DNA from: Pseudomonadota bacterium
GTDB taxonomy: Bacteria; Pseudomonadota; Alphaproteobacteria; Azospirillales; Azospirillaceae
Direction of reading: 5' to 3'
Length of the DNA: 64,000 nucleotides
Assembly: GCA_023423695.1 (NCBI GenBank)
Contig: JAFAFA010000076.1
Coordinates: 50,166-114,165 of the forward strand
This document shows, piece by piece, positions 8,275-17,926 of the stretch. The first letter of the stretch is position 1; the number at the start of each line of letters is the position of its first letter. The notes beneath the pieces are model-generated. The model was not told where the DNA came from. It saw nothing but the letters and a program-made list of their open reading frames with translations, and searched no databases. The position numbers were made by a program, and so were the translations under genes.

Positions 8275-9576
8275 ATGGGTGGCCTCTCCCCCGCGCTGCT
8301 GTTCCTGATGCAGGCCCTGCTGCTGATCGCCGGGCCGTTCCTGCTGTGGCGGCTCGGCGGCGGGCGCCACATCGCCCCGATGGTGGTGATCCAAATCCTG
8401 TTCGGCGTGGCGCTGGGGCCGTCGCTGCTCGGCAGGCTGGTGCCGGATCTGTGGGGCGTGCTGTTCGCGCCGGCCGCCCTGGCGCCGCTGTCCGGCCTCG
8501 CGCTGATGGCCGTCGTCTTTTTCGCCTTCCTGACCGGGCTGCACCTCGACCCTGCCGATTTCCGCGGGCGGGGCGGCGCCTTCGCCACTGTGGCGCTGTC
8601 CAGCATGATCGTGCCGACGCTGATGGGAGGAGCGCTGGGCTGGTGGCTGGCCGGCGCCTTTCCCGTCATGACGGGTCCGCATGCCACGCCGGGCCTGTTC
8701 GCCGCCGGTTTCGGCATCTGCGTCGGCGTCACCGCCCTGCCGGTGCTGGGTGCCATCCTGCGCGAGATGGATTTGCTGGGCGATCGGGTCGGCCGGCTGG
8801 CGCTGGGCTATGCGGCGGTGAACGATGCGCTGCTGTGGCTGCTGATCACCGCCGTGCTGGCCTGGGCCTCGGCGGATGGTGCGTCGTCGGGCGGTGGCGG
8901 CGGCTGGGCGGTCGCCTGGGTGGGAATGCTGGGATTCGCCTATGTCGGGGTGACCGTCCTGGTCGTGCGTCCGCTGCTGGACCGCCTGCTGGAGCGGGTG
9001 GCCCCTGATGGGCGGATGGGGGACACCGCGGTGGTGGTGACCTGCGCGGCACTGCTGTCCTCGGCCGCGGTGACCGAGCTGATCGGGCTGCATTACATCC
9101 TGGGCGCCTTCGTGGCCGGAACCGCCATGCCGCGCCGCTACGCCGCCGCGATCCTCGACCGGCTGGAGCATTTCTCCACCCTGATCCTGCTGCCCTTCTT
9201 CTTCACGCTGACCGGGCTGAAGGTGAACCTGACGCTGGACGACCCGGCGCAGTGGACGGTCTTCGCGCTTGCCTCCCTGGCGACGCTCGCCGGCAAGATG
9301 GCCGGAACGACGCTGCCCGCGCGCCTGACCGGGGAGAGTTGGCCGGACGCCCTCCGGCTGGGCACGCTGATGCCCTGCAAGGGGTTGATGGAGGTGATCG
9401 TGCTGACCGTCCTGCTGGAGGCGGGGGTGCTGTCCGGTCCCTGTTTCTCGGCGATGGTGCTGATGGCGGTGGCGGTGACCGCGCTGACCCAGCCGATGAC
9501 CCGCCTGGCCGGATGGTGGCGCCCGGCCGCGGCCACGGCGGCCGAGGCCGCAGGCGGCCGGCACGGGGGTATGTGA
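8275..9576 (+). CDS. CPA2-family cation:proton antiporter
   Basis: Polytopic inner-membrane protein of 433 residues with about 12 hydrophobic segments and the Na+/H+ exchanger fold. Family landmarks are FGVALGPSLLGRLVP near the N-terminus, the FLTGLHLDP segment, YAAVNDALLWLL with the conserved Asp of the ion site, and LGAFVAGTAMPR. It lacks the C-terminal RCK/TrkA-N domain of KefB/KefC, so it is a stand-alone exchanger. A Gly-rich cytosolic loop lies at about 200-210. The transported ion cannot be read from the sequence. It begins 12 bp after engB. Confidence 0.85.
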   Translation: MGGLSPALLFLMQALLLIAGPFLLWRLGGGRHIAPMVVIQILFGVALGPSLLGRLVPDLWGVLFAPAALAPLSGLALMAVVFFAFLTGLHLDPADFRGRGGAFATVALSSMIVPTLMGGALGWWLAGAFPVMTGPHATPGLFAAGFGICVGVTALPVLGAILREMDLLGDRVGRLALGYAAVNDALLWLLITAVLAWASADGASSGGGGGWAVAWVGMLGFAYVGVTVLVVRPLLDRLLERVAPDGRMGDTAVVVTCAALLSSAAVTELIGLHYILGAFVAGTAMPRRYAAAILDRLEHFSTLILLPFFFTLTGLKVNLTLDDPAQWTVFALASLATLAGKMAGTTLPARLTGESWPDALRLGTLMPCKGLMEVIVLTVLLEAGVLSGPCFSAMVLMAVAVTALTQPMTRLAGWWRPAAATAAEAAGGRHGGM

Positions 9577-9658
9577 CCGTTAAATTGACCCCTAGGCAAC
9601 CGGCCGGCCTTTCCGTTAAAGAAGCCCAACCGTCCACCCCGACAAAGGGCATCCTCCC

Positions 9659-10558
9659 GTGCAGACTCCCACCCGTGACGAGTGGCTCGCCAAGGCCCGT
9701 ACCCTGTCCGAAGCGCTGCCCTACATGCGACGCTATGCCGGGAGCACCTTCGTCATCAAGTACGGCGGCCACGCCATGGGCGATGCCGGCCTGGCGGAGC
9801 TGTTCGCGCGCGACATCGTTCTGCTGAAGCAGGTCGGCATCAACCCGGTGGTCGTCCACGGCGGCGGGCCGCAGATCGGCCAGATGCTGGAGCGTCTGAA
9901 GATCAAGTCCAGCTTCATCGACGGCCTGCGCGTCACCGACAAGGAGACGGTCGAGGTGGTCGAGATGGTGCTGGCCGGCTCCATCAACAAGCAGATCGTC
10001 GCCGCCATCAACAGTGCCGGCGGCCGTGCCGTCGGCCTGTCCGGCAAGGACAGCAACCTGATCACGGCCCGCCGGCTGGAGCGCGTGCAGCGCGACCCCG
10101 ACAGCAACATCGAGCGGGTGCTGGACCTCGGCTTTGTCGGCGAGCCGTACAAGGTCAACCCGGAGATTCTGCATGCCCTGGCGCAGTCGGACATCATCCC
10201 GGTGATCGCACCGGTCGGCTTCGACGTGAACGGCGACACCTACAACATCAACGCCGACACGGCGGCCGGTGCGGTCGCGGCGGCGGTGAAGGCGGCGCGC
10301 TTCTTCCTGCTGACGGACGTCGCCGGCGTCCTCGACAAGGACAAGAAGCTGATCGAGAAGATGTCGCTGGAGGATGCCCACAAGGCCATCGCCGACGGCA
10401 CCGCGTCCGGCGGCATGATCCCGAAGATCGAAACCTGCATCAGCGCGGTGGAGCAGGGCGTCGATGCCGCTGTTATCCTGGATGGCCGCGTGCCGCATGC
10501 GCTGCTGCTGGAGATCTTCACCGAAGGCGGCGCCGGCACCCTGATCGGCAAGGCCTGA
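9659..10558 (+). CDS. argB: Acetylglutamate kinase
   Basis: Second step of arginine biosynthesis: phosphorylates N-acetyl-L-glutamate using ATP. Amino-acid kinase motifs are VIKYGGHAMGD, VVHGGGPQIGQML, GLSGKDSNLI, YNINADTAAGAVA and GMIPKIETC. The start is GTG at 9659 (MQTPTRDEWLAKARTL) and the 299 residues fit the long arginine-regulated form. It is separated from the antiporter by 82 bp and followed closely by a small conserved ORF. Confidence 0.96.
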   Translation: MQTPTRDEWLAKARTLSEALPYMRRYAGSTFVIKYGGHAMGDAGLAELFARDIVLLKQVGINPVVVHGGGPQIGQMLERLKIKSSFIDGLRVTDKETVEVVEMVLAGSINKQIVAAINSAGGRAVGLSGKDSNLITARRLERVQRDPDSNIERVLDLGFVGEPYKVNPEILHALAQSDIIPVIAPVGFDVNGDTYNINADTAAGAVAAAVKAARFFLLTDVAGVLDKDKKLIEKMSLEDAHKAIADGTASGGMIPKIETCISAVEQGVDAAVILDGRVPHALLLEIFTEGGAGTLIGKA

Positions 10559-10578
10559 CGCTGCAACCGGGGGGGCCG

Positions 10579-10878
10579 ATGACCGACCTGCGCAAGGACC
10601 TGCTCCGCCAGATGAAGGCCATCCGCGACCGGATGGACCCGAAGCTGGTGGAGCGCGCCAAGTTGGCGGCGTTGGGCAAGGTCCCCTACGACAGCGACTC
10701 CGCCAAGGAGGCGGTCAGCCATTTCCTGGATGCCAAGCGGGATGGCGGTGCCTTCCGCCGCAAGCTGGAGCAGGCCTTGAAGTCGGAGGGGGCGACCCTG
10801 GACCTCGACACCGAGGCGAAGGCGCCCCCGGCGGTGAAGCCGCCCGGGAAGCCAAGACGCGGCGGCCGGATGACGTAA
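10579..10878 (+). CDS. Small conserved hypothetical protein after argB
   Basis: 99 residues starting MTDLRKDLLRQMKAIRDRMD. It is charged, mostly helical, and has a basic C-terminus (KPRRGGRMT). The GGGGGG run before the ATG can act as ribosome binding site, and it lies 20 bp after argB in the same direction, so it is probably co-transcribed. No family is recognised and no signal or membrane segment is present. Confidence 0.6.
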   Translation: MTDLRKDLLRQMKAIRDRMDPKLVERAKLAALGKVPYDSDSAKEAVSHFLDAKRDGGAFRRKLEQALKSEGATLDLDTEAKAPPAVKPPGKPRRGGRMT

Positions 10879-10920
10879 GCGCTCCACCCGCCGTCTCGAA
10901 CCCACGCAAGGAGCACAGCC

Positions 10921-11904
10921 TTGCTGCATGTCTTCGTCAATGACGGCGGTCTGCTGCGCTGGGCCAGGGAGGCCGCGGACGAGGCAGGGCCGCTGCCCGA
11001 TGCCACCGTCTGGCTGGACCTGATCAACCCGACCGCCGAGGACTTGGCGCGGGCGGAGGCGCTGATCGGCACCAGCCTGCCCACCCGCGAGCAGATGGCG
11101 GAGATCGAGGAGTCGAGCCGACTGCGCGTGGCCGGTGGCGCCCTGACCATGACCGTCACCGCCCTGGTCTGGGCCGACACCGACGAGCCGCGAATCGCCA
11201 CCGTCAGCTTCGTGCTGGCCGGGCGCCGGCTGGTCACCATCCACGACATCGATCCCCAGGCCCTGCTGGCCTTCCGCCGCCGGGCCACCCATGGGAAGGT
11301 GTCCGCATCCCGCGGTGAACTGGTTCTGGCGGCGCTGGTGGATGGGATGGTCGACCGCACCTCCGCCGTGCTGCGGCGCACCGGGGTGGAACTGGACGTG
11401 CTGAACCGCCGCTACTTCCGTGGGCGCAAGCTGCGCTCGCGCGGCGAAACCCTGGACGACGCCCAGACGCTGAAGCGCATCGGCCATGCCGGGCATCTGA
11501 TCGGCAAGGCGCGGGTCAGTCTGGCGAGTCTCACCCGCATGACCGATTTCCTGGCGCGCGGCGACGGCTGGAACTCCGGCAAGGCGACACGGCGCTGGGC
11601 CAAGACGACGCTGCAGGATCTGCGCGGGCTCGACCAGTATGCCCGTTTCCTGGCCGGCAAGGTCGCGTTGGCGCTGGACACGGCGCTGGGCCAGATCAAT
11701 GTGGAGCAGAACGAGATCGTCAAGATCGTCTCGGTCCTGACCGTCCTGCTGTTTCCACCGACGCTGGTCGCCAGCATCGGCGGCATGAATTTCGAAGAGA
11801 TGCCGGGAACCGACTCGCTTTTCGGCTATCCCAGCGCCCTGGGGCTGATGCTGCTGTCGGCACTGCTGCCGATGATCTATGTCCGTCTGAAGCGCTGGAT
11901 GTGA
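10921..11904 (+). CDS. CorA-family divalent cation transporter
   Basis: Pentameric Mg2+/Zn2+/Co2+ channel-type transporter. A cytosolic alpha/beta domain and long helices (about 1-260) are followed by two C-terminal membrane segments (IVKIVSVLTVLLFPPTLVAS and LGLMLLSALLPMIYV). The pore motif GMN is in SIGGMNFEEMPG. The start is TTG at 10921 with AAGGAG nine bases upstream; no in-frame ATG fits the N-terminus MLHVFVNDGGLLRW. The EMP after GMN is reminiscent of ZntB as well as CorA, so the metal is unresolved. Confidence 0.85.
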   Translation: MLHVFVNDGGLLRWAREAADEAGPLPDATVWLDLINPTAEDLARAEALIGTSLPTREQMAEIEESSRLRVAGGALTMTVTALVWADTDEPRIATVSFVLAGRRLVTIHDIDPQALLAFRRRATHGKVSASRGELVLAALVDGMVDRTSAVLRRTGVELDVLNRRYFRGRKLRSRGETLDDAQTLKRIGHAGHLIGKARVSLASLTRMTDFLARGDGWNSGKATRRWAKTTLQDLRGLDQYARFLAGKVALALDTALGQINVEQNEIVKIVSVLTVLLFPPTLVASIGGMNFEEMPGTDSLFGYPSALGLMLLSALLPMIYVRLKRWM

Positions 11905-12009
11905 CGCGGCATCCATACGGTACGGCTTGACAGTACGACCTGCTGATCGTCCGCGGTTCTTTCCTTTTGACAGGGGCTGACCGTCCCGGCAGGATGGGCG
12001 CATTCCAGG

Positions 12010-12119
12010 GGGGTCCCGACAGGGGGCTGAGATACCAACGGCCGGACGGCGCCAAGCGTCTCCGGCAGCGTGGTGACCCTTCGAACCTGATCCGGGTCAT
12101 ACCGGCGAAGGGAGGGACC
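12010..12119 (+). promoter_or_regulatory. TPP riboswitch (THI element) upstream of thiC
   Basis: The conserved core is unmistakable: GGGGCTGAGAT near 12023, then ACCCTTCGAACCTGATCCGG from 12077 and CATACCGGCGAAGGGA after it. The P1 stem is closed by GGTCCC (12012-12017) and GGGACC (12114-12119). It binds thiamine pyrophosphate and would turn down thiC. About 160 nt separate the aptamer from the thiC ATG. No classical terminator was seen there, so translational control or a more distant switch is likely. Confidence 0.95.
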
Positions 12120-12279
12120 TCGTGACGGGCCGCAAAGGCCCCCGTCCGGCCGTATCGATACCCGCAGTGGCAAACGACCACGGTGGGGGACGCCCAAATT
12201 GGGGAACGGCCCGCACGAAGACACCGCACCTCCGTCCGCAGTCCCGGGTTTGTCCGCCCAACTCCGACGGAGAAACCCA

Positions 12280-14004
12280 ATGCCTAAGGACTTCAACGAG
12301 ACCGCCATCCGCATTTCGACCGGCCCGCTGCCGTCGTCGCGGAAAATCCATGTGCCGGGCACGCGCTTCCCCGACCTGCGGGTTGCGATGCGTGAGATCG
12401 CGTTGTCGGGCGGCGAGCCGCCGCTGACCGTCTATGACGCTTCCGGTCCCTACACCGACGAGGCTGTGGCGACCGATGTGCGGGCCGGGCTGGCCAAGCA
12501 CCGCCGCGACTGGATCCTGGCGCGCGGCGATTTGGAAACCACCGACAGCGGCGTGCTGCGCGCCAGGGGCGGCGGGGCCGTCACGCAGATGGCCTATGCC
12601 CGTGCCGGCATCGTCACCGCCGAGATGGAATATATCGCCGTCCGCGAGAATCTCGGCCGTGCTGCGGCGTTGGAATCAGTCCGCGACGGTGAGGATTTCG
12701 GGGCCGAGATCCCTGACTTCATCACCCCGGAATTTGTCCGCGACGAGGTGGCGCGCGGACGGGCGATCATCCCCTCCAACGTCAATCACCCTGAGTCGGA
12801 GCCGATGATCATCGGCCGGAACTTCCTGACCAAGATCAACGCCAACATCGGCAACTCCGCCGTGACCTCCTCGATCGAAGAAGAGGTGGAGAAGATGGTC
12901 TGGGCGATCCGTTGGGGGGCCGACACGGTGATGGACCTGTCCACCGGCGCCGACATCCACCAGACCCGCGAATGGATCCTGCGCAACTCCCCGGTCCCCA
13001 TCGGCACGGTGCCGATCTATCAGGCTTTGGAGAAGGTGAAGGGCAGGGCAGAGGACCTGACCTGGGAGCTGTTCCGCGACACGCTGATCGAGCAGGCGGA
13101 GCAGGGCGTCGATTACTTCACCATCCATGTCGGCCTGCGGCTGGCCCATATCCCGCTGACGGCCAAGCGGGTGACCGGCATCGTCTCACGCGGCGGCTCG
13201 ATCATCGCGAAATGGTGCCTGGCGCACCACCGCGAGAGTTTCCTCTATGACCATTTCGCCGACATCGTCGAAATCTGCCGCGCTTATGACGTGGCGCTGT
13301 CGATGGGCGACGGGTTGCGGCCGGGCAGCCAGGCCGACGCCAACGACGCCGCCCAGTTCGCCGAACTGGAGACCCTGGGCGAGCTGACCAAGATCGCCTG
13401 GGCGCGCGACGTGCAGGTGATGATCGAAGGGCCGGGCCATGTGCCCATGCACAAGATCAAGCACAATGTGGAGAAGCAGCTGGCCCTGTGCGGCGAGGCG
13501 CCCTTCTACACGCTGGGGCCGCTGGTGACCGACATCGCGCCGGGCTACGATCACATCACCAGCGCCATCGGTGCGGCGATGATCGGCTGGTTCGGCACGG
13601 CGATGCTCTGCTACGTCACGCCGAAGGAGCATCTGGGTCTGCCCGACCGCGACGACGTGAAGGCCGGCGTCATCGCCTACAAGATCGCCGCCCATGCAGC
13701 CGACCTCGCCAAGGGCCACCCGGCGGCCCAGCTGCGCGACGACGCCATGTCGCGCGCCCGCTTCTCCTTCCGCTGGCGCGACCAGTTCGCCCTGTCGCTC
13801 GATCCCGAGACGGCGATGGCCTACCACGACGAGACCCTGCCGGCCGAAGGAGCCAAGACCGCGCATTTCTGTTCGATGTGCGGGCCGAAATTCTGTTCGA
13901 TGAAGATCACCCAGGAAATCCGCGAAGCCGCGGAGTCCGGCATGGCCGAGATGTCGCAGAAGTTCCGCGAGTCGGGCGGGGAGATTTATCAGCCGGCGGG
14001 GTGA
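12280..14004 (+). CDS. thiC: Phosphomethylpyrimidine synthase ThiC
   Basis: Radical-SAM enzyme converting aminoimidazole ribotide to hydroxymethylpyrimidine phosphate for thiamine. The C-terminal CSMCGPKFCSM holds the CX2CX4C cluster motif, and the core contains SRGGSIIAKWCLAHH and MIEGPGHVPMHKI. The ATG at 12280 (MPKDFNETAIRIS) follows a GGAG ribosome binding site and gives 574 residues. An in-frame ATG at 12199 lies in the riboswitch expression platform and was rejected. Confidence 0.96.
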   Translation: MPKDFNETAIRISTGPLPSSRKIHVPGTRFPDLRVAMREIALSGGEPPLTVYDASGPYTDEAVATDVRAGLAKHRRDWILARGDLETTDSGVLRARGGGAVTQMAYARAGIVTAEMEYIAVRENLGRAAALESVRDGEDFGAEIPDFITPEFVRDEVARGRAIIPSNVNHPESEPMIIGRNFLTKINANIGNSAVTSSIEEEVEKMVWAIRWGADTVMDLSTGADIHQTREWILRNSPVPIGTVPIYQALEKVKGRAEDLTWELFRDTLIEQAEQGVDYFTIHVGLRLAHIPLTAKRVTGIVSRGGSIIAKWCLAHHRESFLYDHFADIVEICRAYDVALSMGDGLRPGSQADANDAAQFAELETLGELTKIAWARDVQVMIEGPGHVPMHKIKHNVEKQLALCGEAPFYTLGPLVTDIAPGYDHITSAIGAAMIGWFGTAMLCYVTPKEHLGLPDRDDVKAGVIAYKIAAHAADLAKGHPAAQLRDDAMSRARFSFRWRDQFALSLDPETAMAYHDETLPAEGAKTAHFCSMCGPKFCSMKITQEIREAAESGMAEMSQKFRESGGEIYQPAG

Positions 14005-14026
14005 GTGAGCTTGGGAAGATAGGCCC

Positions 14027-14190
14027 CCACCTATCCTCCCCCGCTCTCAGCGGACCTACGGTCCGCCTGCCGCGTCAGCACAAAGCAAAGCTTTGTGCGA
14101 GAGCTGGGCGGGGGAGGAACTGCCGCCGAACGCCGACAAAGGTCCAACTCCCTCTCCCGCCCAGCGGGGGAGGGTCAGGGTGGGGGCAGC
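14027..14190. repeat. Palindromic REP-like intergenic element after thiC
   Basis: Nested inverted repeats: CCCCCGCTCTC pairs at distance with GAGAGCTGGGCGGGGG, and inside it GCACAAAGC and GCTTTGTGC (14078-14098) form a perfect 9-bp stem. A second part (CCCTCTCCCGCCCAGCGGGGGAGGG, counted from about 14151) is of the same type as the elements near 27.8 and 46.8 kb. It lies between the convergent thiC and greB genes and could also end their transcripts. Confidence 0.6.
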
Positions 14191-14205
14191 GGCAGCAACC
14201 GGTCC

Positions 14206-14757
14206 TCACCCCGCGTACCTGATCTCCAGCACCTCCACCTGTTCCATCCCGGCCGGTGTGCGCACGTCCACCACGTCGCCCTCCCGCGCCTTCAGCAGCG
14301 CGCGGGCGATGGGGGAAATCCAGCTGACATGGCCGCGGTCGGGATCGACCTCGTCTGCGCCGACGATGGTGATGGTGTTTTCCGACCCGTCCTCGCGGGC
14401 ATAGGTGACGGTGGCGCCGAAGAAGACCTGTTCGCGGTTCTTCTGGTCCTGTGGATTGACCACCACCGCCGACTCCAACCGCTTGTTCAGGAAGCGGATG
14501 CGGCGGTCGATCTCGCGCAGGCGCTTCTTGCCGTATAGATAATCGCCGTTCTCCGACCGGTCGCCGTTGCCGGCGGCCCAGGACACCACCTCCACCACCT
14601 TCGGCCGCTCCACCCGCAGCAGGTGGCGCAGTTCCTCCTGCATGCGCTGGAAGCCGGGCGGGGTCATGTAGTTCTTGAAGCCCTGCGGAAGCGGTGCCGG
14701 ATCGTCGAGATCGTCGTCGTCAGGCGTGTCGTTCTCGCGGGTGAAGGCCTTGCTCAT
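14206..14757 (-). CDS. greB: Transcription elongation factor GreB
   Basis: Rescues backtracked RNA polymerase by stimulating cleavage of the nascent RNA. An N-terminal coiled coil contains ENGDYLYGKKRLREIDRRIR, and the C-terminal FKBP-like domain contains SWISPIARALLKAREGD. The GNGDRSENGDY loop with acidic residues matches the Gre tip, and YLYGKK favours GreB over GreA. The ATG at 14757 gives 183 residues with an acidic, alphaproteobacterial N-terminal extension (TPDDDDLDDPAP). A longer in-frame start would run through the rne terminator and was rejected. Confidence 0.93.
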   Translation of the reverse strand: MSKAFTRENDTPDDDDLDDPAPLPQGFKNYMTPPGFQRMQEELRHLLRVERPKVVEVVSWAAGNGDRSENGDYLYGKKRLREIDRRIRFLNKRLESAVVVNPQDQKNREQVFFGATVTYAREDGSENTITIVGADEVDPDRGHVSWISPIARALLKAREGDVVDVRTPAGMEQVEVLEIRYAG

Positions 14758-14799
14758 GGTCCGACCTGTCCTGTGGCAGGAAGATAACGTCTGGGAAAA

Positions 14800-14827
14800 G
14801 GAAAAGGCGCCTCGCGGCGCCTTTTCC
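14800..14827 (-). terminator. Rho-independent terminator after rne
   Basis: A perfect 12-bp stem (GGAAAAGGCGCC with GGCGCCTTTTCC) and a 4-nt loop. On the minus strand it is followed by TTTT. It lies 31 bp beyond the rne stop codon. Confidence 0.85.
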
Positions 14828-14857
14828 CGTTCCAGAGGTCCTGATGGGCCGTTCGGC

Positions 14858-17800
14858 TTACCGCTTCCACCAGCCGCGGCGCGGCTTGGCGGAGGCATCG
14901 CCGTTGTCGCCGGCGGCAGCAGGAGCCGCAGCAGGCTCCGAAGCGGCGGCCGGAGCCTGCTCGGGCGCTGCCGGAGCGGCGGGAGCGGCTTCGGCCGGAG
15001 CTTCGGCAGCGGCCTTGCGCTTGCGCGACGCCTTCTTGGCAGGAGCCGTGTCGGTCGCGACCTCAGCCGGGGCTTCCGCGGCGGCGGCCTTGCGCTTGCG
15101 GCCCTTGGCCGGCGCTTCGGCGACGGCAGGAGCGGCGGCGGGAGCGGCCTCCACCGGAGCCTCGGCAGCGGCCTTGCGCTTGCGCGACGCCTTCTTGGCC
15201 GGAGCCTGCTCGGTCACCGGCTCGGCTGCAACCTGCGCCGCGGCTTCCACCGGAGCGGCAGCCTTGCGCTTGCGACCCTTGACCGGCGCTTCGGCGACCG
15301 CCGGAGCAGCCTCGACCGGAGCTTCGGCAGCGGCCTTGCGCTTGCGCGACGCCTTCTTGGCCGAAGCCTTCCCGGCGGCAGCTTCGGCCGGGGCCGGAGC
15401 GGTGACCGGCGGCTCGGTCGCAGGCACCGGAACCGGGGCCTCTTCGGCGACGGATGCCGGAGCGCTCTCGCCGGCCAGGATCCAGTCGAGGTCGGACGCC
15501 TCGGCCGGAGCCTGAACAGGAGCGGCTTCGGCCGGAGCGGCAGGCGACTGGTCGGCAGCGGTCTCCTCACCGCCTTCCAGCCCTTCCGCACCCTCGCGGC
15601 GGGACCGGCGGCGACCGCCGCGCTTGCCGCGGCGACGCTTCTTCCGGCCATCGCCATTGCGATCGCCGGCATCGGCACCGGTCTCCTCGTCGCCCTCGCC
15701 CTCGCTGTCGTCCTCATCCGAGTCGTCGTCTTCGGCCGGCTCGGAGATGGCAGCGCCGGGGATCGCCTCGGCGGCAACCGGCAGGCCGGTCTCGGCGGTC
15801 TCGTCGCCCGTCTCGTCGGACTCCTCGCCGTCCTCGCCCGCACCGGCGGTGTCGCCGTCGGCGCGGCCTTCCTCGCGGTCACGGCCACGGCCACGGCGGC
15901 GACGGCGGCGGCGGCGGCGGTCGTCGCCATTGCCATCGCCATTGGCACCGTTGGTCTCGGCGCGCTCGCCGGTCTCCTCGGCCTGGGCGGTCTCGACGTC
16001 GGCCTCCTCCTCGACCAGCTCGACGACCGGCTCGGCGGCGAGCGCACGATCGGTCTCGGCCATGACGCGGTCGGCGCTGACCAGCGGACCGTCCTCGTCG
16101 GGCAGGCGGGCCTTGTTGCGCTCCAGACGGTGGTCCGGGGCGATCAGGCCGTCGTCGGCCTGGACCATGACGTGGAAGCTGTGACGCTCCTCGATCTTGG
16201 CCAGCTCACCGCGCTTCTGGTTGAGGATGTAGAGCGCGATGGAGGTCGGGACGTAGATGGTGATCTCGGCCGACCGCTTGCGGATGCCTTCTTCCTCGAT
16301 GGCGCGCAGGACGTGCAGCGAGGCGGACTCGACCGAGCGGACGACGCCGGTGCCCGAGCAGTGCGGGCAGCGCTCGAAGTTGGTCTCCAGCAGCGACGGG
16401 CGCAGACGCTGGCGCGACAGCTCCAAGAGGCCGAAGGCGGAGATGCGGCCGAGCTGGATGCGTGCCCGGTCGTTCTTCATCGCCTCCTTCATGCGGCGCT
16501 CGACGGCGGCGTTGTTCCGCGGCTCCTCCATGTCGATGAAGTCGATGACGATCAGGCCGGCCAGATCGCGCAGACGCAGCTGGCGCGCCACCTCGTCGGC
16601 GGCCTCCAGGTTGGTCTTGTAGGCGGTTTCCTCGATGTTGCGCTCGCGGGTCGACTTGCCGGAGTTGACGTCGATGGAGACCAGCGCCTCGGTCGGGTTG
16701 ATGACGATGTAGCCGCCGGAGCGCAGCTGCACCACCGGGCTGTGGATGGCATCGATCTGCGTTTCCACCTGATAGCGGTGGAACAGCGGGATCTGGCTGT
16801 CGCGGTACAGCTGGACGCGCTGGGAATGCCCCGGCATCAGCATGTCCATGAACTCGCGCGCCGTGCGGAAGCCGGCCTCGCCCTCGACCCAGATTTCGTC
16901 GATGTCGTTGGCGTAGAGATCGCGGATCGACCGCTTGATCAGGTTCGCCTCTTCATAGATGAGGCAGGGCGCCGACGACTTCAGCGTCTGTTCGCGGATG
17001 TCGTCCCACAGGCGCAGGAGATATTCCAGGTCGCGCTTGATCTCGGGCTTGGAACGCTCCAGACCGGCGGTGCGCAGGATGACCGCCATGCCGTCGGGAA
17101 TGTCGAGATCCGACAGGATTTCCTTCAGGCGCTTGCGGTCGGCCGGGTTGGTGATCTTGCGGGAAATCCCGCCGCCGCGGCCCGTGTTGGGCATCAGGAC
17201 GCAGTAGCGGCCGGGCAGCGACAGGTAGGTGGTCAGGGCGGCGCCCTTGTTGCCGCGCTCCTCCTTCGTCACCTGCACCAGCATGACCTGCCGGCGCTTC
17301 ACCACTTCCTGAATCTTGTAGGAGCGCAGCGGGCGCGAGCGGCGGCGCTGGGTCTCGACCTCCTCATCCTCGTCGCCGCCGAGCATGTCGGGGGTCTCGG
17401 AGTCCTGGGCGGCACCCTGGGCGGCGGCCTCGGACGGGGCGGCCTGTTCCTCGCCGCCATTGCCTTCGGCGGAGCCTTCGTCCTCACCGTCGTCGTCGCC
17501 GGCATCCTCGTCGGACGCCTCCGGCGCGATGGGCGAGGGCATCGGCGACCATTCCTCGACGATCTGCTCGGGGCGGATCGGCTCGCCCATCACGGCACCG
17601 TCGGCGGCGGCCTCGGCCCGGGCTTCCGCCTGCTCCTCCAGCCGGCGCTCTTCGGCCAGCAGGGCCTCGCGGTCGGCGACGGGGATGCGGTAATAGTCGG
17701 GATGGATTTCGGAGAAGGCGAGGAAGCCGTGGCGGTTGCCGCCGTATTCCACGAAGGCCGCCTGGAGCGAAGGCTCGACCCGCGTCACTTTCGCGAGGTA

Positions 17801-17926
17801 GATGTTGCCCTTCAGCTGCTTGCGGCTGGCGATCTCGAAGTCGAGTTCTTCCAGCCGGTTACCATTGACCACGGCGACCCGGGTTTCTTCCGGGTGCGTG
17901 GCGTCCACCAGCATGCGCTTGGCCAT
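14858..17926 (-). CDS. rne: Ribonuclease E
   Basis: Endoribonuclease for mRNA turnover and rRNA/tRNA processing and scaffold of the degradosome. It starts MAKRMLVDATHPEETRVAVV. The S1 domain (from about residue 36, LKGNIYLAKVTRVEPSLQAAF) is interrupted by an acidic, low-complexity insertion of more than 100 residues (about 95-200), typical of alphaproteobacteria. The catalytic DNase-I-like part contains GGYIVINPTEALVSIDVNSG, and the Zn-link is CPHCSGTG. The last 400 residues are disordered: acidic and Arg-rich first, then repeated KKASRKRKAAAEAP and KGRKRKAA units. The length is 1022 residues. Confidence 0.96.
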   Translation of the reverse strand: MAKRMLVDATHPEETRVAVVNGNRLEELDFEIASRKQLKGNIYLAKVTRVEPSLQAAFVEYGGNRHGFLAFSEIHPDYYRIPVADREALLAEERRLEEQAEARAEAAADGAVMGEPIRPEQIVEEWSPMPSPIAPEASDEDAGDDDGEDEGSAEGNGGEEQAAPSEAAAQGAAQDSETPDMLGGDEDEEVETQRRRSRPLRSYKIQEVVKRRQVMLVQVTKEERGNKGAALTTYLSLPGRYCVLMPNTGRGGGISRKITNPADRKRLKEILSDLDIPDGMAVILRTAGLERSKPEIKRDLEYLLRLWDDIREQTLKSSAPCLIYEEANLIKRSIRDLYANDIDEIWVEGEAGFRTAREFMDMLMPGHSQRVQLYRDSQIPLFHRYQVETQIDAIHSPVVQLRSGGYIVINPTEALVSIDVNSGKSTRERNIEETAYKTNLEAADEVARQLRLRDLAGLIVIDFIDMEEPRNNAAVERRMKEAMKNDRARIQLGRISAFGLLELSRQRLRPSLLETNFERCPHCSGTGVVRSVESASLHVLRAIEEEGIRKRSAEITIYVPTSIALYILNQKRGELAKIEERHSFHVMVQADDGLIAPDHRLERNKARLPDEDGPLVSADRVMAETDRALAAEPVVELVEEEADVETAQAEETGERAETNGANGDGNGDDRRRRRRRRRGRGRDREEGRADGDTAGAGEDGEESDETGDETAETGLPVAAEAIPGAAISEPAEDDDSDEDDSEGEGDEETGADAGDRNGDGRKKRRRGKRGGRRRSRREGAEGLEGGEETAADQSPAAPAEAAPVQAPAEASDLDWILAGESAPASVAEEAPVPVPATEPPVTAPAPAEAAAGKASAKKASRKRKAAAEAPVEAAPAVAEAPVKGRKRKAAAPVEAAAQVAAEPVTEQAPAKKASRKRKAAAEAPVEAAPAAAPAVAEAPAKGRKRKAAAAEAPAEVATDTAPAKKASRKRKAAAEAPAEAAPAAPAAPEQAPAAASEPAAAPAAAGDNGDASAKPRRGWWKR

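Noticed and set aside
5875..9564. Very long minus-strand open frame opposite yidC, engB and the antiporter gene
   Set aside because: Low-complexity Gln/Arg/His-rich product, a mirror of high-GC codon use in the real genes on the other strand.
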